Assembly (NCBI GenBank): GCA_950295325.1
Contig: OX485804.1
Location: forward strand, 63,024,533-63,088,532
DNA length: 64,000 bases
Direction of reading: 5' to 3'
Origin: Polytrichum commune
Lineage: Eukaryota; Streptophyta; Polytrichopsida; Polytrichales; Polytrichaceae
Below are positions 22,759 through 34,184 of this stretch, piece after piece. The notes below the pieces were generated by a model, which was not told where the DNA came from, searched no databases, and saw nothing but the letters and a program-made list of their open reading frames with translations. Both the position numbers and the translations under genes were made by a program. The stretch's first letter is position 1, and each line of letters starts with the position of its first letter.

Positions 22759-25700
22759 GCATTTCTGGCTGCATTGTTATAAAACGAGGACATTTTAAGC
22801 TGGTTCACTTGCGGAAATGAGCTTGATTCTCAACTCAAGTTTGCGGTGATAAGCATGGAGGTTTGGGATGATCGATTCTATCTGTATCAATCTTTGGGCA
22901 ATGTTGGGCCATGTAGTGATCAAGGTACACTTCTTACCTGTGGAGTTCCATTGGGTGAAGGCTGGTATTAGTCTTTATCAGCAGATGTCTTGTCATAAGA
23001 GATTCACTTAGATTTGCTTCCTGGATTCTGCTACTACAAAAGTGCAAGATCACAATGGAGCTGAATGATTTTGTAGCAATTTGGCTTAGAACAGATCAAT
23101 TGCGTGTCAACTTTATGCATCTGAAACCGGCCAGGGGAGATGCTAGGCTTAAAAACCTGAGTACCTTATTAGGAGATCTTTTGCATCAGGAGGTCTTTTG
23201 CAGGACATGGTCTAGTGAGGATTTCTAGAAGCGACTTTTAAGCATTCCACTGGATCTTGTCTCCCATGTGGGTTGAAATTGACCTTTTGCAAATGAGTGT
23301 ACAGAAAGTGTATCGGAATAATGACTGGGCCACTTAACAACTATTGTCTGGATGCTCACTGATTTCTGTTACTATTGCTGTCAATTGTGCTGCTTGAAAC
23401 TGATGAAACCACTTAACAATCAAGTAGTGCATGGAGTAGGGGCATACCTTGAAATGATTCCTGATCCTTATTGTACGTGAATACCACTGCCTCAAATTCT
23501 TAGTCTCATCAGGGTACATCCTGGTGTGTTCCATGACCAGGATGTAACTTCTGCCTTGTTGCAAATAGATGCCCAAGACTTGTAATTTTTTTTTCTTAGC
23601 CATCTTTGTACGTTTCTATAAGATTTTGAGCTTGGGTGAAATCGTATGAGATTGAATGTCAGTGACAGGGTCATCATGTGTTGCCTCAGAATGTGGTTGA
23701 GGTCTAGCCAGCTCGAGGTGAATATAAGAGTCATTGTCAAAGAACATAGGATACACAGAAAAGCCCTTCAATGGTGACTTGATTTTGAGATGATTCTTGT
23801 ACAAGGTTATTTAATTCCAGGTGCACTTTCCCAGGCCATTGTCTCGTACTCAACGGCTGATGCCACCTTGTAGATCAAGAAGCCATGTGAAGAATGGCCA
23901 TGGTGCTTGAGGAAGTTTGCAGTCTTTGGGCAACCCTTTCAAAACTTGTAGACTGTGTAATATCACTCCTATTTTGAACATAGAGATATGCCAAACACTT
24001 CTGCACAATGTCCTCAAGGATGGTATCCTTTGATAGGCATACTGGATTGGTTGTGATGAGTATCTTCCTCGGGATTCATCAACCAGGCTGCATGTAAGGT
24101 AGACAGGATCTTAAATGGTTGCTTTTTCACGATTGGTATGAAATACAACTCTGATTTGTAAACTCTTAAGTTTTGGTTGATCTGTGAATGTGGATGCAAA
24201 CCCAGGTTCAATCGCAAAGAATTTGTAGCCCACCGTGAATTTGATGTACATTTTCAGAGGTCACTGCCATGAAGCCATGACTTGGTTACATAGATTTCTT
24301 CCCTATTATGTTGATTACTGAGTGTATAATGGTTAACAAATTTTGAACCTGTAGTCCAACCTTGTTTAAATACATGTCTTTTGGTGTCTGTTCTTAGATC
24401 CATGCCTCACCATGCACCATTAAAAAATAGGTGTCCACTTGAGATAAGTAATTAAATTAGGCCCCCTTACCTTGCTTTTAATCAGATATCATCAAAGTGG
24501 ATCACTTGACTAGTGTATCATAGGCTAAGTTGGCTTCTGCACCAGTCTACATTAGAGGCTATAGCATCACGTATAATTGAATTGCATGCACCAGCACTTG
24601 TAGATTTTCAAATTTGGTTTTAGGACAATGGCATCTAGGTCAATGAGAAGGTACCAAACAAGACCAAGCACAACAGTTGAAAGAAACCTTTTACCCTTCA
24701 AAACCATGTTGCAAGGATTGACTCAAACATTGACAGCTTATGAAACAAAACAGAGACTCAACAAAAATTTGTGCCAAAACACTTCAGTCACATTTTTGTC
24801 TGACCAAAGCTTTTAGACATGAGCCATTAGAATCCAAGGCACACAGAGACATGAGCAACAAACCTCCAAATTAAAAAAAACAGAGGCCAAGCAAGCGCAT
24901 CGATGCACACTAGAAATACAATTGCGTTGCAATTTTTCGCTCAAAGACCAAACTACCTCCTGGGTCTTGACACTAACTCAGAGACACTTGCATTTGATCA
25001 AGAGTACTTCTACCCATGTAAATGAGACAATGATATTGCAAAAGAGACAATGTTAAGTTCTTGCACATCCTGTGATACTCACTCTAGTATTACTTGCATG
25101 CTTGAATATTTAAGCAATCATACCCCATGGACTTCATGTAGTCACTTTCATGTTGCAACAAACATGAGTCTTGTAGGTATGGGCTTGGTATCCTTAATAT
25201 CTGCTTCTTTGGAAGATTTGATTAAATTGTTAAATATGGCATGATGCATCCCGCTGGTGTCAAGTGATCATCGAGCCTATTGTTTTGAGCTCCATTGCAC
25301 AAGAAAGTACAAGGAAGGGGGGGGGGGGGGGGGGGGGTTGAGACCCTTTAATTATGAATAATTGTGCTTTGACCCCATATTTCGGGTGTCGCTACCACCT
25401 TTTAATGACACTAGCAACCTTTGGATGGCAGTCAAAGAGCAACTTGGCTCGGCCAAGTGCTTGAGTTAAGAAGGTTTCAGGCCATTCCATGGTTCCTCAT
25501 TGCCCCTTCATTGCCTACGACTACACACTCTTTGTCAGCTCCTTTTTAAAGACCTTGTCATTTATTGGCAACCACATGAGCGTTTGTTAAGATGGTCCCA
25601 TCTTACTGGGTAATGAATCTAGATTTTGCAGTCTCTCCAAATATGCATGTTATATGTCTACACATCAATTGGTTCTTGGTCCAGTTCAGTGCATATAGCC

Positions 25701-25889
25701 AAGGAGATTTTCCAAACCTTTCTTACATACCAACCTTGAGCTTGAACAATTATGGTTAGGGTGTCTTCATTTGTGCAAACCCATATGAGTGAAATACAAG
25801 TAAGAGATTTTAGACTTGATATTATTGGTCACATCTATCTTCTCATATGCATCTTGTTGCTCTTTGGACTATCTAGATTTTGTGTTCAT
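22759..25889. other. 3' flank of the RBM28-type gene and unidentified DNA
   Basis: The 3' untranslated region must begin here; its end cannot be set. On the minus strand two frames in the same phase (23804-23616 and 23603-23334) are separated by one or two stops and look faintly protein-like (KRTKMAKKKKLQVLGIYL). Another, in a different frame, lies at 24217-24014. This could be a decayed gene or retroelement, but I recognise no domain. 24220-25300 shows nothing. Confidence 0.35.
25317..25337. repeat. poly-G run
   Basis: Twenty-one consecutive G on the plus strand. Length is prone to sequencing and assembly error. Confidence 0.95.
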
Positions 25890-25897
25890 GGAAAGAC

Positions 25898-26393
25898 CCC
25901 AGGGAGTGCACTATTCATTAAAACCAAGCATCACGTGCGTGCATGCCCCTTATTAAAATACCCTTGTATACATTTTATTTTTGCTAAAATCAAGCAATAT
26001 ACTTACAAATCTCATTGCTTCAAAATACATTTCCATACGTACACAAGGGTCCAAAAACAAATACAGAAATTGTATATAACATGTGTACAAATGTTTGGAA
26101 ATGCAAAAATATGGCCCTATTATATGTATAATATCAAATCATGGATTTTTAGTTGTAAAGTCGTTACTTAGTGGATGAAAAAACACATGATTCTTGGTCC
26201 AGGTCTGACTTGAACGCGTAAACGCGTAAATGCGTACTTTACATATATTTTTCTATAGCCTCATGTATATCTACTTCTTGCTTAATAGCAATATGTCTCT
26301 TGTACGTACATTTTGTACATGCTTGTTTTAAATAATACCCCTTTTGTTCACCCACGTGTATAAATACAATACTTGAACAGTGCACTCCCTGGG
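25898..26393. mobile_element. non-autonomous hAT-type element with 8-bp target duplication
   Basis: The ends are inverted copies of CCCAGGGAGTGCACT, with similarity continuing to about 21 bp (ATTCA / GTTCA). GGAAAGAC is present at 25890-25897 and again at 26394-26401, an 8-bp target-site duplication as made by hAT transposases. The 496-bp interior has no transposase. A 139-codon frame at 25752-26171 crosses the left end from outside and so is chance. The element must have been moved by a transposase encoded elsewhere. Confidence 0.88.
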
Positions 26394-26401
26394 GGAAAGA
26401 C

Positions 26402-26985
26402 ATGAACATTCTGTCCAATTTCTTCTAACTCCATAGTTTTTGAGTATTGCAAGTGACAAGGAACAACTCAATGTTTACCCCTTAACTTATCTTAAGTAGG
26501 TACTGGTCAAGGAATGACATTTAAGGCACCATGATAAATTATCCAATTTAAACAACATTTTATTATTATGTTTAGGCGTTTGACCAAAAAATATATGGTG
26601 TTAGGATACCAAAGCATTTTTTTGCTCCATTTTACCATCCTTGCGTAGTCTTTCTTGATTATAAGGTTAAAATCTTTGGTCTCATGTTGCCAGATTGGTT
26701 ACTCCACTGTTTCAGAAAGTGAAGTGAACTTTGGTAATGGCTAGCCCACAACAACCTTTCTCCTTGTTGCGACCTCCTTGGTCATGAGTTAGGTCATGGG
26801 CTATGAGAGCCCCGCAATAACTATTCATTGAGGGCTTGGTGTAATGGGTAATGGGCCCACGGGCCAAGTAATCACACTAAATATACCGATTACTGAGTGT
26901 GGGACATTAGTGAAGGTGATACTAAATTCCTTTAAGCTATGAATTAGTGCCACCAAAAGATCTAGGAAGCATTGATCATTTCAAA
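26402..26985. other. intergenic DNA, nothing recognised
   Basis: No gene, transposon end or RNA gene was recognised between the hAT element and the tandem repeats. Confidence 0.45.
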
Positions 26986-27223
26986 ACTTGGCACTGTTCA
27001 CTTAAAGTACTGGCACTTGGCATGAAAGTATCAACACGTGGCACTATTCACTTAAAGTACCAACACTTGGCACGAAAGTGTTGGCACTTGGCACAAAAGT
27101 ACCAGCACTTGCCATGAAAGTATCAACACTTGGCATGAAATAATGGGAATTTGACACTATTCACTAAAGTACTAACACTTGGCACTAATCATGGAAAGTA
27201 TTGGCACTTGGCACTATTCACCG
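26986..27223. repeat. degenerate tandem repeat, about 25 bp units
   Basis: Around eight imperfect units of the form ACTTGGCATGAAAGTATCAAC, with variants TTGGCACTATTCACT and AAAGTACCAGCACTTG. The right end grades into the dispersed repeat at 27209-27424. Confidence 0.85.
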
Positions 27224-27424
27224 ACAAGCATGTGACACGCACTAATCACAAGCACGCATAAATTTTCTTGAAATCTATGATAAACGAGCATAGAATATAC
27301 TATAGTCATGAATTTAGTGTTACTCAGTAGCAACTTCAGACCTGGGTCACTTTGAGATTTGGCTAGATTGTGCTTGTGACTTGAATTAGTACCATCCTCA
27401 CTCATTGGTATGTTTAGTGTAGTA
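27209..27424 (+). repeat. dispersed repeat, copy 1 (copy 2 at 34925-35128)
   Basis: Matches 34925-35128 in the same orientation: CACGCACTAATCACAAGCAC, then TCTATGATAAA, TCATGAATTTAGT, GGCTAGATTGTG, and TGACTTGAATTAGTACCATC. Copy 2 also keeps one upstream TTGGCATGAAAGTATCA unit, so the tandem repeat and this segment travelled together. Confidence 0.88.
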
Positions 27425-28610
27425 TTAATACCCTAGAATTAGTTGCGCACCCATGCTCCCCCCTGAGCACACATTCCCTCTTATATGAGAGCAACTCCAT
27501 CGGCTACTTGGAAAGTCCTCGCACCTCGGGTCCGTGAACATGGTATTTCCACACCACCCACCAGTCTCGCCACCACTGCAATGCGGCACTCCAATCGGCG
27601 TGTGAGTTTCCCTTTTGTTAATGCGTGGAGACGCTCGCTCTTGCTCTTCTATCAATCTCATGAGCGTCTCAGAACTCTTATGCTGCACTATTCTTCGTAA
27701 TGGTAGCTCAAAACTTATCTACCTGCTGCAAGGAATCATACCTACCTGCTTGTACCTGCACGGAAGTTTACATTCTATATAAGCTTTATGATGTCAGAGT
27801 TTTCTTGCTGGAGATTTTCTTTGTGATTGCAAAGTAATGTCTCTGAGGGTTTCACCAGTCTCCCGACGCACACCACCATTGCCAGAGGTTGATCTGGAAG
27901 CAGGTCCACAGCTGTCAAATGCTTGAAACTTCAACCACTTGCAATTTTGATACGCTCGTCGATCTGCATGCGATGACCACCCACCCGATGGATTCCTCTG
28001 TACAGTAGCATGAAACATGCACTTTGTTGTCAACACCTAAGTGCACTGCCGCAATGACAGAGTTCCACATATATGCACGTGCTTTTCGGGATTGGAGATG
28101 GATTGACAAGAGCACAGAAAGGCGGAATCAACAACAACGCTTGTGTCTTGAATGGTCATCCTCAACTTACCTGCTGTGCCTCTGGCAGAGATTGCGCATG
28201 CTCTTCAAATCCTCTTTGCAGTTGGATCAAGCTTTGACACTTTGGTGAGATAAGATGATTGCATTTGCTATTAGAAGTTGTGGGTACATGTGCGTGCTGG
28301 AATTGCAGTGGTACTTTGGTGGATGCAGATCATCTTTAGAGGTAGGCTCAGGGTGTGCAGGAGGAAGCGTTTTGTGCTTGAAGCTCCTCGCTCACGTAAT
28401 TTGCCTTAACATGGTGTGAGGTGCCTAAATGTAGCGAAGTTGCATTTAGGTGGAGTTGCTCGAAGGGAAGTCAACCCTAGAGCTGAAGAATGTTATGGAT
28501 CGTAAGAGTTGATACATTGAAGGGATTGTATGACAATGTTGGGATGGGGTGTGAAGTGAGGGGGTTTCATTCCTAAGACCTACCATTGGGGGTGTGGTAT
28601 AAACATGCTC
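27425..28610. other. mixed-composition region, no gene assembled
   Basis: GC content between 27440 and 28440 is nearer to coding DNA, and short frames occur on both strands (plus 27485-27700, minus 28036-27794, plus 28024-28248). None shows a domain, and no consistent exon chain was found. It may hold a decayed gene fragment. Confidence 0.35.
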
Positions 28611-28613
28611 GAA

Positions 28614-28696
28614 AATTTGTGGTTGATTCATCAAAAACTGACTTCTAGTGTTGTAATTTTGTGGTTGATTCATCATAAACTGACTTTCAGTGTTGT
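28614..28696 (+). repeat. two tandem copies of a 41-42 bp unit
   Basis: AATTTGTGGTTGATTCATCA... is repeated directly with few changes (AAAACTGACTTCTAGTG versus TAAACTGACTTTCAGTG). Confidence 0.93.
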
Positions 28697-28948
28697 TATT
28701 CAAGGTCTGACACTGAGATTGAGGCGCCGGTTTTATTAAAATTTGTATTCCTTGAATTGTATGTAAGAATCAACGTTTTCACCCTCCCCCCGTGTAGGTG
28801 CTGTAAACCTTGCGACCCTATAGATGTCGTCAGGTGGGGATAATTCAAAAGGCCAATCACGTACATTAACATTTGAGATATCGTTTAATTCAACGAGAGT
28901 TTTGATTGGGAGTTGCCAGTTGGTTGTTTTGCATACTAGCAATATTTT

Positions 28949-29165
28949 TCATGTTTGGTAAGTTTTTTGTGCATGCTTGGAATCATTGTGGAGGTTTGAA
29001 CGAAGAATTTTCTATATTAGTTCATAGAGTGTCATATTCATTTTGGCATACTAAGAGGTGCTAAAACGAGTTTGACCCACAATGAACTGATATACAACAT
29101 TCTTTGTTTGAACCTCCACACCAACTTTAAGCATACATCAAAAACTTATTGAACATGGATCGTGC
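28949..29165. repeat. foldback of about 217 bp with 80-bp imperfect arms
   Basis: The left arm (about 28949-29032) runs CATGTTTGGTAAGTTTTTTG to TATTAGTTCATAG. The right arm (about 29086-29165) reversed runs CATGTTCAATAAGTTTTTGA to TATCAGTTCATTG. TGTGGAGGTTTGAAC-like text sits in the middle of both, and the loop is about 53 bp. No target duplication was evident. It may be a MITE, or a long miRNA-type precursor. Confidence 0.75.
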
Positions 29166-29284
29166 CAAATCCTGGCCAAAATTATATGAGATTTCTTTCT
29201 AAAATATCTTGGATCATCCTGAATTATTATCACTTCAATCAAATATCCAAGTTGGGTCACAATCTACTTTCTATAGTGCATTCT

Positions 29285-29292
<8 letters not shown>

Positions 29293-29325
<33 letters not shown>
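29293..29325. repeat. (AT)n microsatellite
   Basis: Uninterrupted AT dinucleotides. Confidence 0.95.
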
Positions 29326-29326
<1 letters not shown>

Positions 29327-29373
29327 CAAAATACATCAACCCAAGTGGTCTTTACAGTGAAAATAAAATTTAA

Positions 29374-29691
29374 ATTAGTCCTCTTAGTGTGGTCAGAAAG
29401 TTAGCGTGGAAATAATTAATGTGGGCCACTCTAATTGTGCAATTGGGGTGGAAATAATGTGAGCCCAAGGCCCCGGGTCTTCCCCTCATTTTTCATCGAG
29501 GTTTTGGATCAACACCTTACATAAAATTATTATAGTCACCTTACATCAAAAGTAGCATGATATTTCACCCACATCAATTCCTTGAAAATTAATTAATGTG
29601 GCCCACACTAATTTAAAACTACAAATTTGATGTGGGTTGAGAATTAATGTGGCTCTAGAGAATTTCTTTGGCCCACACTAAAAGGACTAAT
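29374..29691. mobile_element. MITE, copy 1 of a two-copy family
   Basis: 318 bp with ends ATTAGTCCTCTTAGTGTGG and, reversed, ATTAGTCCTTTTAGTGTGG. Internal GTGGAAATAATTA, GGGTCTTCC, GGCCCACACTAATT and GTGGGTTGA landmarks recur in the same order in copy 2 at 30988-31342. It has no coding capacity. The superfamily is uncertain: a target duplication could not be separated from the AT-rich ends. Confidence 0.8.
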
Positions 29692-30987
29692 CTTTGTAGT
29701 TCCCAACTTTGGGAGCTCGAGAGACTTCTTATATGTAAACTGCATTGAGACTCGTGCAAATTCCAAAATGTCAAATGCACCAGTGTAGGATATATATTGC
29801 ATGTTGATACACCACCTTGAGATTGGCCAATATTTGTGCCACTCATGAAAGGGGGCATCATAAAAACGGACCCCCACAAGGTTATGGTTGATTCATCCCA
29901 ACTTAATGTCGCTAGACTAATTCGGGATCTCTGATGCTAATTCATGGTCAAATCACCTAATAACAATATTAAAATCCCAACTACAAAGGATTCCCAACAA
30001 TTTCAATTTCAGATTACTTGGGTGGCACAAATCCTTGGCCTCTTGAAATGTACAACTACATTATATACTTAAGTTAATTTAGGAAAAAATACTGTCCAGA
30101 TAGATTAAAAAGCCCTAAACTCTAGCATCTTATTTTGTTCTCCCTTAAAATTGATCTTGGCACTTCACTTATATAAGCTAAGTAACACTTAACTAATCAT
30201 AGACCAAAGATTTGACTTCATATCGGGCATTTTGTAACAAACAGTGAATCTTAAGATACCATCTATCATTTCTATCTTTAGTATTCCGTTTGCATTTGTA
30301 TGGGATATTGGCGGATATATTTTCAATCTTACCACCTACAAGACAATACCGAAAGTTTTGTCTTAATGTATGGAATGTAATGAAATTCCTTTCATTCTAT
30401 ATCTAACATTGTATCGATGAATGTTTAACCTTTGTCTAAAATTGAGCCGAAAGTCCATAGATAGTGACATATCCATTTTAGTTTTATGTTGATTAAGTGT
30501 AAAGAGTTGCTTGGTGCAAAATCGGTAAGTTGAGCGATGCATGTAGCTCATGAATTTTGGTTCCCATAAATTTGGTGCGTATTCACAAGCTCATTGCCAT
30601 CCTTCGTTCCCCTCTCCTCAATTGATTTGATGGAATAAATTTTTAGGGTTCACTTAGACTTGATTGTTTTGTGTAGGGATCGATAAATGCCCACACTAAT
30701 TACCGTTATTAGTGTAGTACGATTATACATAATTGAAACATACATCTTTAGAGACTGAGGATGCAGATTAGATGAACAAATGTGGATGACATTAATGTCA
30801 CTTGAATTAAGGCATAATCAATCTTACTAAATCATGTCTCGTAAGAGGTGTTGTGTTCCTTTGAATCTCAAACGACACTTTGCCTACACACTTTACACAT
30901 ATAGAATCATGGCCCCATGACTATTGAAATCTAAACTGATTTTTTCCCCCTTCTTCTTCTTAATAGCAGATTATAAGTAAGTACATT
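29692..30987. other. intergenic DNA between the two MITE copies
   Basis: No gene recognised. Short minus-strand frames at 29644-29879 overlap the right end of the first MITE and are not meaningful. Confidence 0.45.
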
Positions 30988-31342
30988 AAATAGACCTGTT
31001 AGTGTGGTGGAAAATTGGTGTGGAAATAATTAGTGTGGGTAATATTAATTTTCTAGTCAACTTGGTGGAATTGACGTGGGTCCAACACTGTGGGTCTTCC
31101 TTTAAGTATTCATGAAGATTTCTCACCAACACATTAAATATTAGTTATAAGACTGAAGCAACACAAAATAAAGTAACCATCCACATTAATATTTTAGAAA
31201 AAACAATTATTATGGCCCACACTAATTTTGTACTAGAAATTTAGTGCGGGTTGAAAAATCAATATGGCCCACATTAATTCTCATTATGAGAATTAGTGTG
31301 GGCTCTAGAAAGTTACTGTGGCCCACGGTATTAGAACTATTT
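30988..31342. mobile_element. MITE, copy 2 of the family at 29374
   Basis: 355 bp with ends AAATAGACCTGTTAGTGTGG and, reversed, AAATAGTTCTAATACCGTGG, more diverged than copy 1. The interior shares the GTGGAAATAATTAGTGTGGG, GGGTCTTCC and GGCCCACACTAATTT blocks. Multiple GTGTGG/CCACAC words inside make nested foldbacks likely. Confidence 0.75.
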
Positions 31343-31921
31343 AGTGTAGTTACAAGTTTGCTTCAGCTAGAGGTTGAGAGGCGAACCCGGAAAAGGGCTA
31401 AGGTAGTATAAATGCATGAGGTCACATGCATTGATATCAAATGGATTATATTATATGGTCTCTTAGGTTTTTTTTCCACTTCCTACTCTCATAACTGGAA
31501 GGTAGGCCTTGAAAAACATAACTGAGACATCATTATGGAATGATTCTGCCAAGTGGGAGGCCTGGATGACTATGTGAGGTGGTGGTTTAGAACACTCTCC
31601 TGGCTAGAGATGACCCCTTAGAGTACCGGGGACAATAGAGGGTTAAGCAAAAACTTGGGATTTGAGACCTCGATTGTCTAGAACAATCTCAACAAAAATA
31701 TTTTGAATTTGCAACAATTCACACTAAGTTCTATCTACATCCATTCCTTCAAATCCAAGATTTTTTGAACAAGTCTAAAGTACAATAAATATCAAGTTCC
31801 TTTCATGAGCCCATGAGGTGGATACTTCATACCACGTATGAACTAATGTGAGTGTAGAAAGGGGTATAATTTGAGGCAATAGTGTACCTAATAGACATAA
31901 GGGAGAGGTATTGTTTCTCTT
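31343..31921. other. intergenic DNA, nothing recognised
   Basis: No gene or repeat recognised up to the left end of the Tigger element. Confidence 0.45.
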
Positions 31922-32148
31922 TACACCCTAACCTTGATAATGTCACACCCTCCGTTTCACCAAAAAGTGTGATATAAACAAGGTGTGACATACTTGATAA
32001 TGTCACATTTTGTGCATAATGTGATATTATCAAAAAATATGTAGAAAATCAAAATATAATTACATTTAAAAAAAAATAACAAATACGAGACTTCAATGTT
32101 TTTGAATGTAAAATCTAATTCAAAATTCTGAATAACAACAAGAGCACA

Positions 32149-33560
32149 TCATAATGTGTCATTGAGATCAGGTAAAGACCTCTCACTAGAGACAAAGAAG
32201 CTTCTAATGTCACATTGTTTTGTTGATGTTAAATGTGCAACACCAATTCTAATGAGTTTGTCATGGATTTTTTCCATTTCTAACAACTCATGAGTGCTGA
32301 AAATCTGAGAACCTTGGCTAGCCATAAAATTCAAAACATCTTTAGCATGTATTTTGTGCATCGCTTAGCTTCACTACTTTAGACTCATCATCACTGCTAT
32401 CAACAATCAATGGGTCCACTTCCATGGAATCAAGAACCTGCTCGCCATCTTGCACTAATTGCACAAGCTCCTCAGTAGAAAATTCCACCTCAAAATCATC
32501 TTCACCTTCCATGTTTATGTACTCCAAAGGACAAAGCTTTTCTACAGGCTTGCCTTCAACATCCAAACCCAAATTTAATGCGGCGATGAGTCTACCCAAT
32601 TCCAAAGTTGCTTCCTCCATTTTGGACTTCATACGTTCATCAAGATTGTTTATATCTGCATTCCACTCTGCAGGCAATATGGCGGACTTTCTCCAACAAT
32701 TTCTAATGGTTTGATCATCTAATTCATGCCATGCCGCCACACACCATAGCATAGCTTGAAATACATCAACATTCAATTTCCCCAAATCTTCATTTGAGTT
32801 GTTATCAATTTGTTGCAAAGTCCAGGCAACAAGCTTGTGCTTATAGCACATTTTGAATGTTGCAATCACTCCTTGATCCAAAGGCTGAACAACTTAAGTC
32901 ACATTTGGTGGAAGGAACAAGATAGTGATATGGGAGAGTACAAAAGCATTAAGTCAAGAACAAGATAGTGATATGGGAGAGTACAAAAGCATTATTAACC
33001 ATCTATAACTTTCTTGACCTCACCATGAATATCATGGCTTCCTGCATTATCCATAATAATGCAAATATTTTTGTCTTTCAATGCCATTCTTCAGTTCTCA
33101 CTCTTCACCCAATGTGTAAAAACATCACCATTCATCCAGGCTGAATTGTTAGAATAATAGTGTACTGTCCTATTTGGATCAAAATTCCGAGGAAAACATT
33201 TGGGACGCGCTGCTTTGTGAATGAAAACAAGCTTCAATCGCTCCTTCCATGAGATATTAGTGCAAAGCCCCAATGTCGCACGGTCCTTCTTTTCTTATTT
33301 CCTTTCGCCTTCCCAATATTCAAAGTCTTATAAGGAGAGGCTCTATAATACAAACCTGTCTCATCAAAATCGAAGATGTCTTCTGGATCATATTTTATCA
33401 ATATGAATGGGATCTTTGCCATGGCCAATGCAACTCCGACTCCATCTGTAGAATTTGTCATCCATAGAATTTGTTGTCCATCCGGCCTTTTTTCATCCAT
33501 GTTACTTGTTATTATCACACTTACACTACAAATTTTGAAAAAAAAATGTGACATTATCAA
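32149..33560 (-). pseudogene. Tigger-type DDE transposase, truncated and frameshifted
   Basis: Reading 33560 to 32149: YDPEDIFDFDETGLYYRASP (first catalytic Asp) lies in 33560-33234. KLVFIHKAARPKCFPRNFDP and NSAWMNGDVFTHW lie in 33273-33091. KNICIIMDNAGSHD (second Asp) is near 33030-33070. QPLDQGVIATFKMCYKHKL (third Asp) is near 32880, leading into 32881-32342, which includes DQTIRNCWRKSAILP. An end piece in another frame (32361-32149) contains FSTHELLEMEKIHDKL and DIRSFFVSS. At least three frame changes and a stop-rich stretch containing a 43-bp duplication break it, and the HTH domain is missing. The order of motifs is that of plant Tigger/pogo DDE_1 transposases. Confidence 0.9.
32915..32993. 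repeat. 43-bp tandem duplication inside the transposase pseudogene
   Basis: GAACAAGATAGTGATATGGG... is repeated once with a 43-bp period. Forty-three is not a multiple of three, so it shifts the transposase frame. Confidence 0.93.
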
Positions 33561-33676
33561 GGGTGATAGTGATAATAACGAGGGGGTTTTACACTATGGA
33601 AATCGGTTTCAAACTTTTAGGTGACAATATCAAGGTGTTCTATTAACAAGTGTGATATTATCAAGGTTAGGGTGTA

Positions 33677-33906
33677 TTGTGTACATTTAAAATGGCTATT
33701 AACAATTTTGAAGTAAAGGTAGACGTGCAAAAGAGGGCTCTAAGGTTGAGAGAAAAAAATACAATAGATGTGCTAGTTTCATGCACTTTACATTTTCATC
33801 CATCGTGGTCATATGGTAGTAATCCCCAATGACTTGTTTATGTTACAAAAGCCTATTTATTTCATGACTTATATGTTGTGTATATAGTGGAGGCATTCAT
33901 CACATT
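33677..33906. other. intergenic DNA between the Tigger element and the next MITE
   Basis: Nothing recognised. Confidence 0.45.
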
Positions 33907-34184
33907 ATATATCACTATATTTGTTAATTGGAGACTTTTTCATGATTTGGAGACTAATCAAGGACTTCAAGACCGATATCGTGTTTAGCGCATGTTTTGA
34001 TTATGATATAGATACTTATTATATTTAGAAATACATATATACTCCTCATGCATGAATATGTAGAAAGTTCATTACCAATGTTCCCCATGTTCATAATATT
34101 GCATCCCAAACTATGAGGTAAGTTTATTTTGAGAATTTCCCGAGGACTTTCCAAAGTCTCCAATTAGTGAATATAGTGATATAT
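33907..34184. mobile_element. MITE of 278 bp
   Basis: Left end ATATATCACTATATTTGTTA then ATTGGAGACTTT. Right end reversed ATATATCACTATATTCACTA then ATTGGAGACTTT. The arms are about 33 bp with three or four mismatches. TA-rich flanks fit a TA or TTA insertion site but do not prove it. No coding capacity. Confidence 0.82.

Larger units (their letters stand above)
31924..33674 (-). mobile_element. Tigger/pogo element (Tc1/mariner), 1751 bp
   Basis: The ends are inverted: left CACCCTAACCTTGATAATGT, right reversed CACCCTAACCTTGATAATAT, with about 24 of 25 positions alike. TA lies on both sides (31922-31923 and 33675-33676), the mariner target duplication. Further TGATAATGTCACA words lie just inside both ends, and such subterminal repeats could bind transposase. 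The interior carries a decayed minus-strand transposase. Autonomous relatives also encode an N-terminal CENPB-type HTH, which is absent between the right end and the DDE region, so this copy is internally deleted. Confidence 0.9.

Noticed and set aside
25752-26171. 139-codon plus-strand frame
   Set aside because: It crosses the left end and target duplication of the hAT element, so it is an accidental fusion, and it has no domain.
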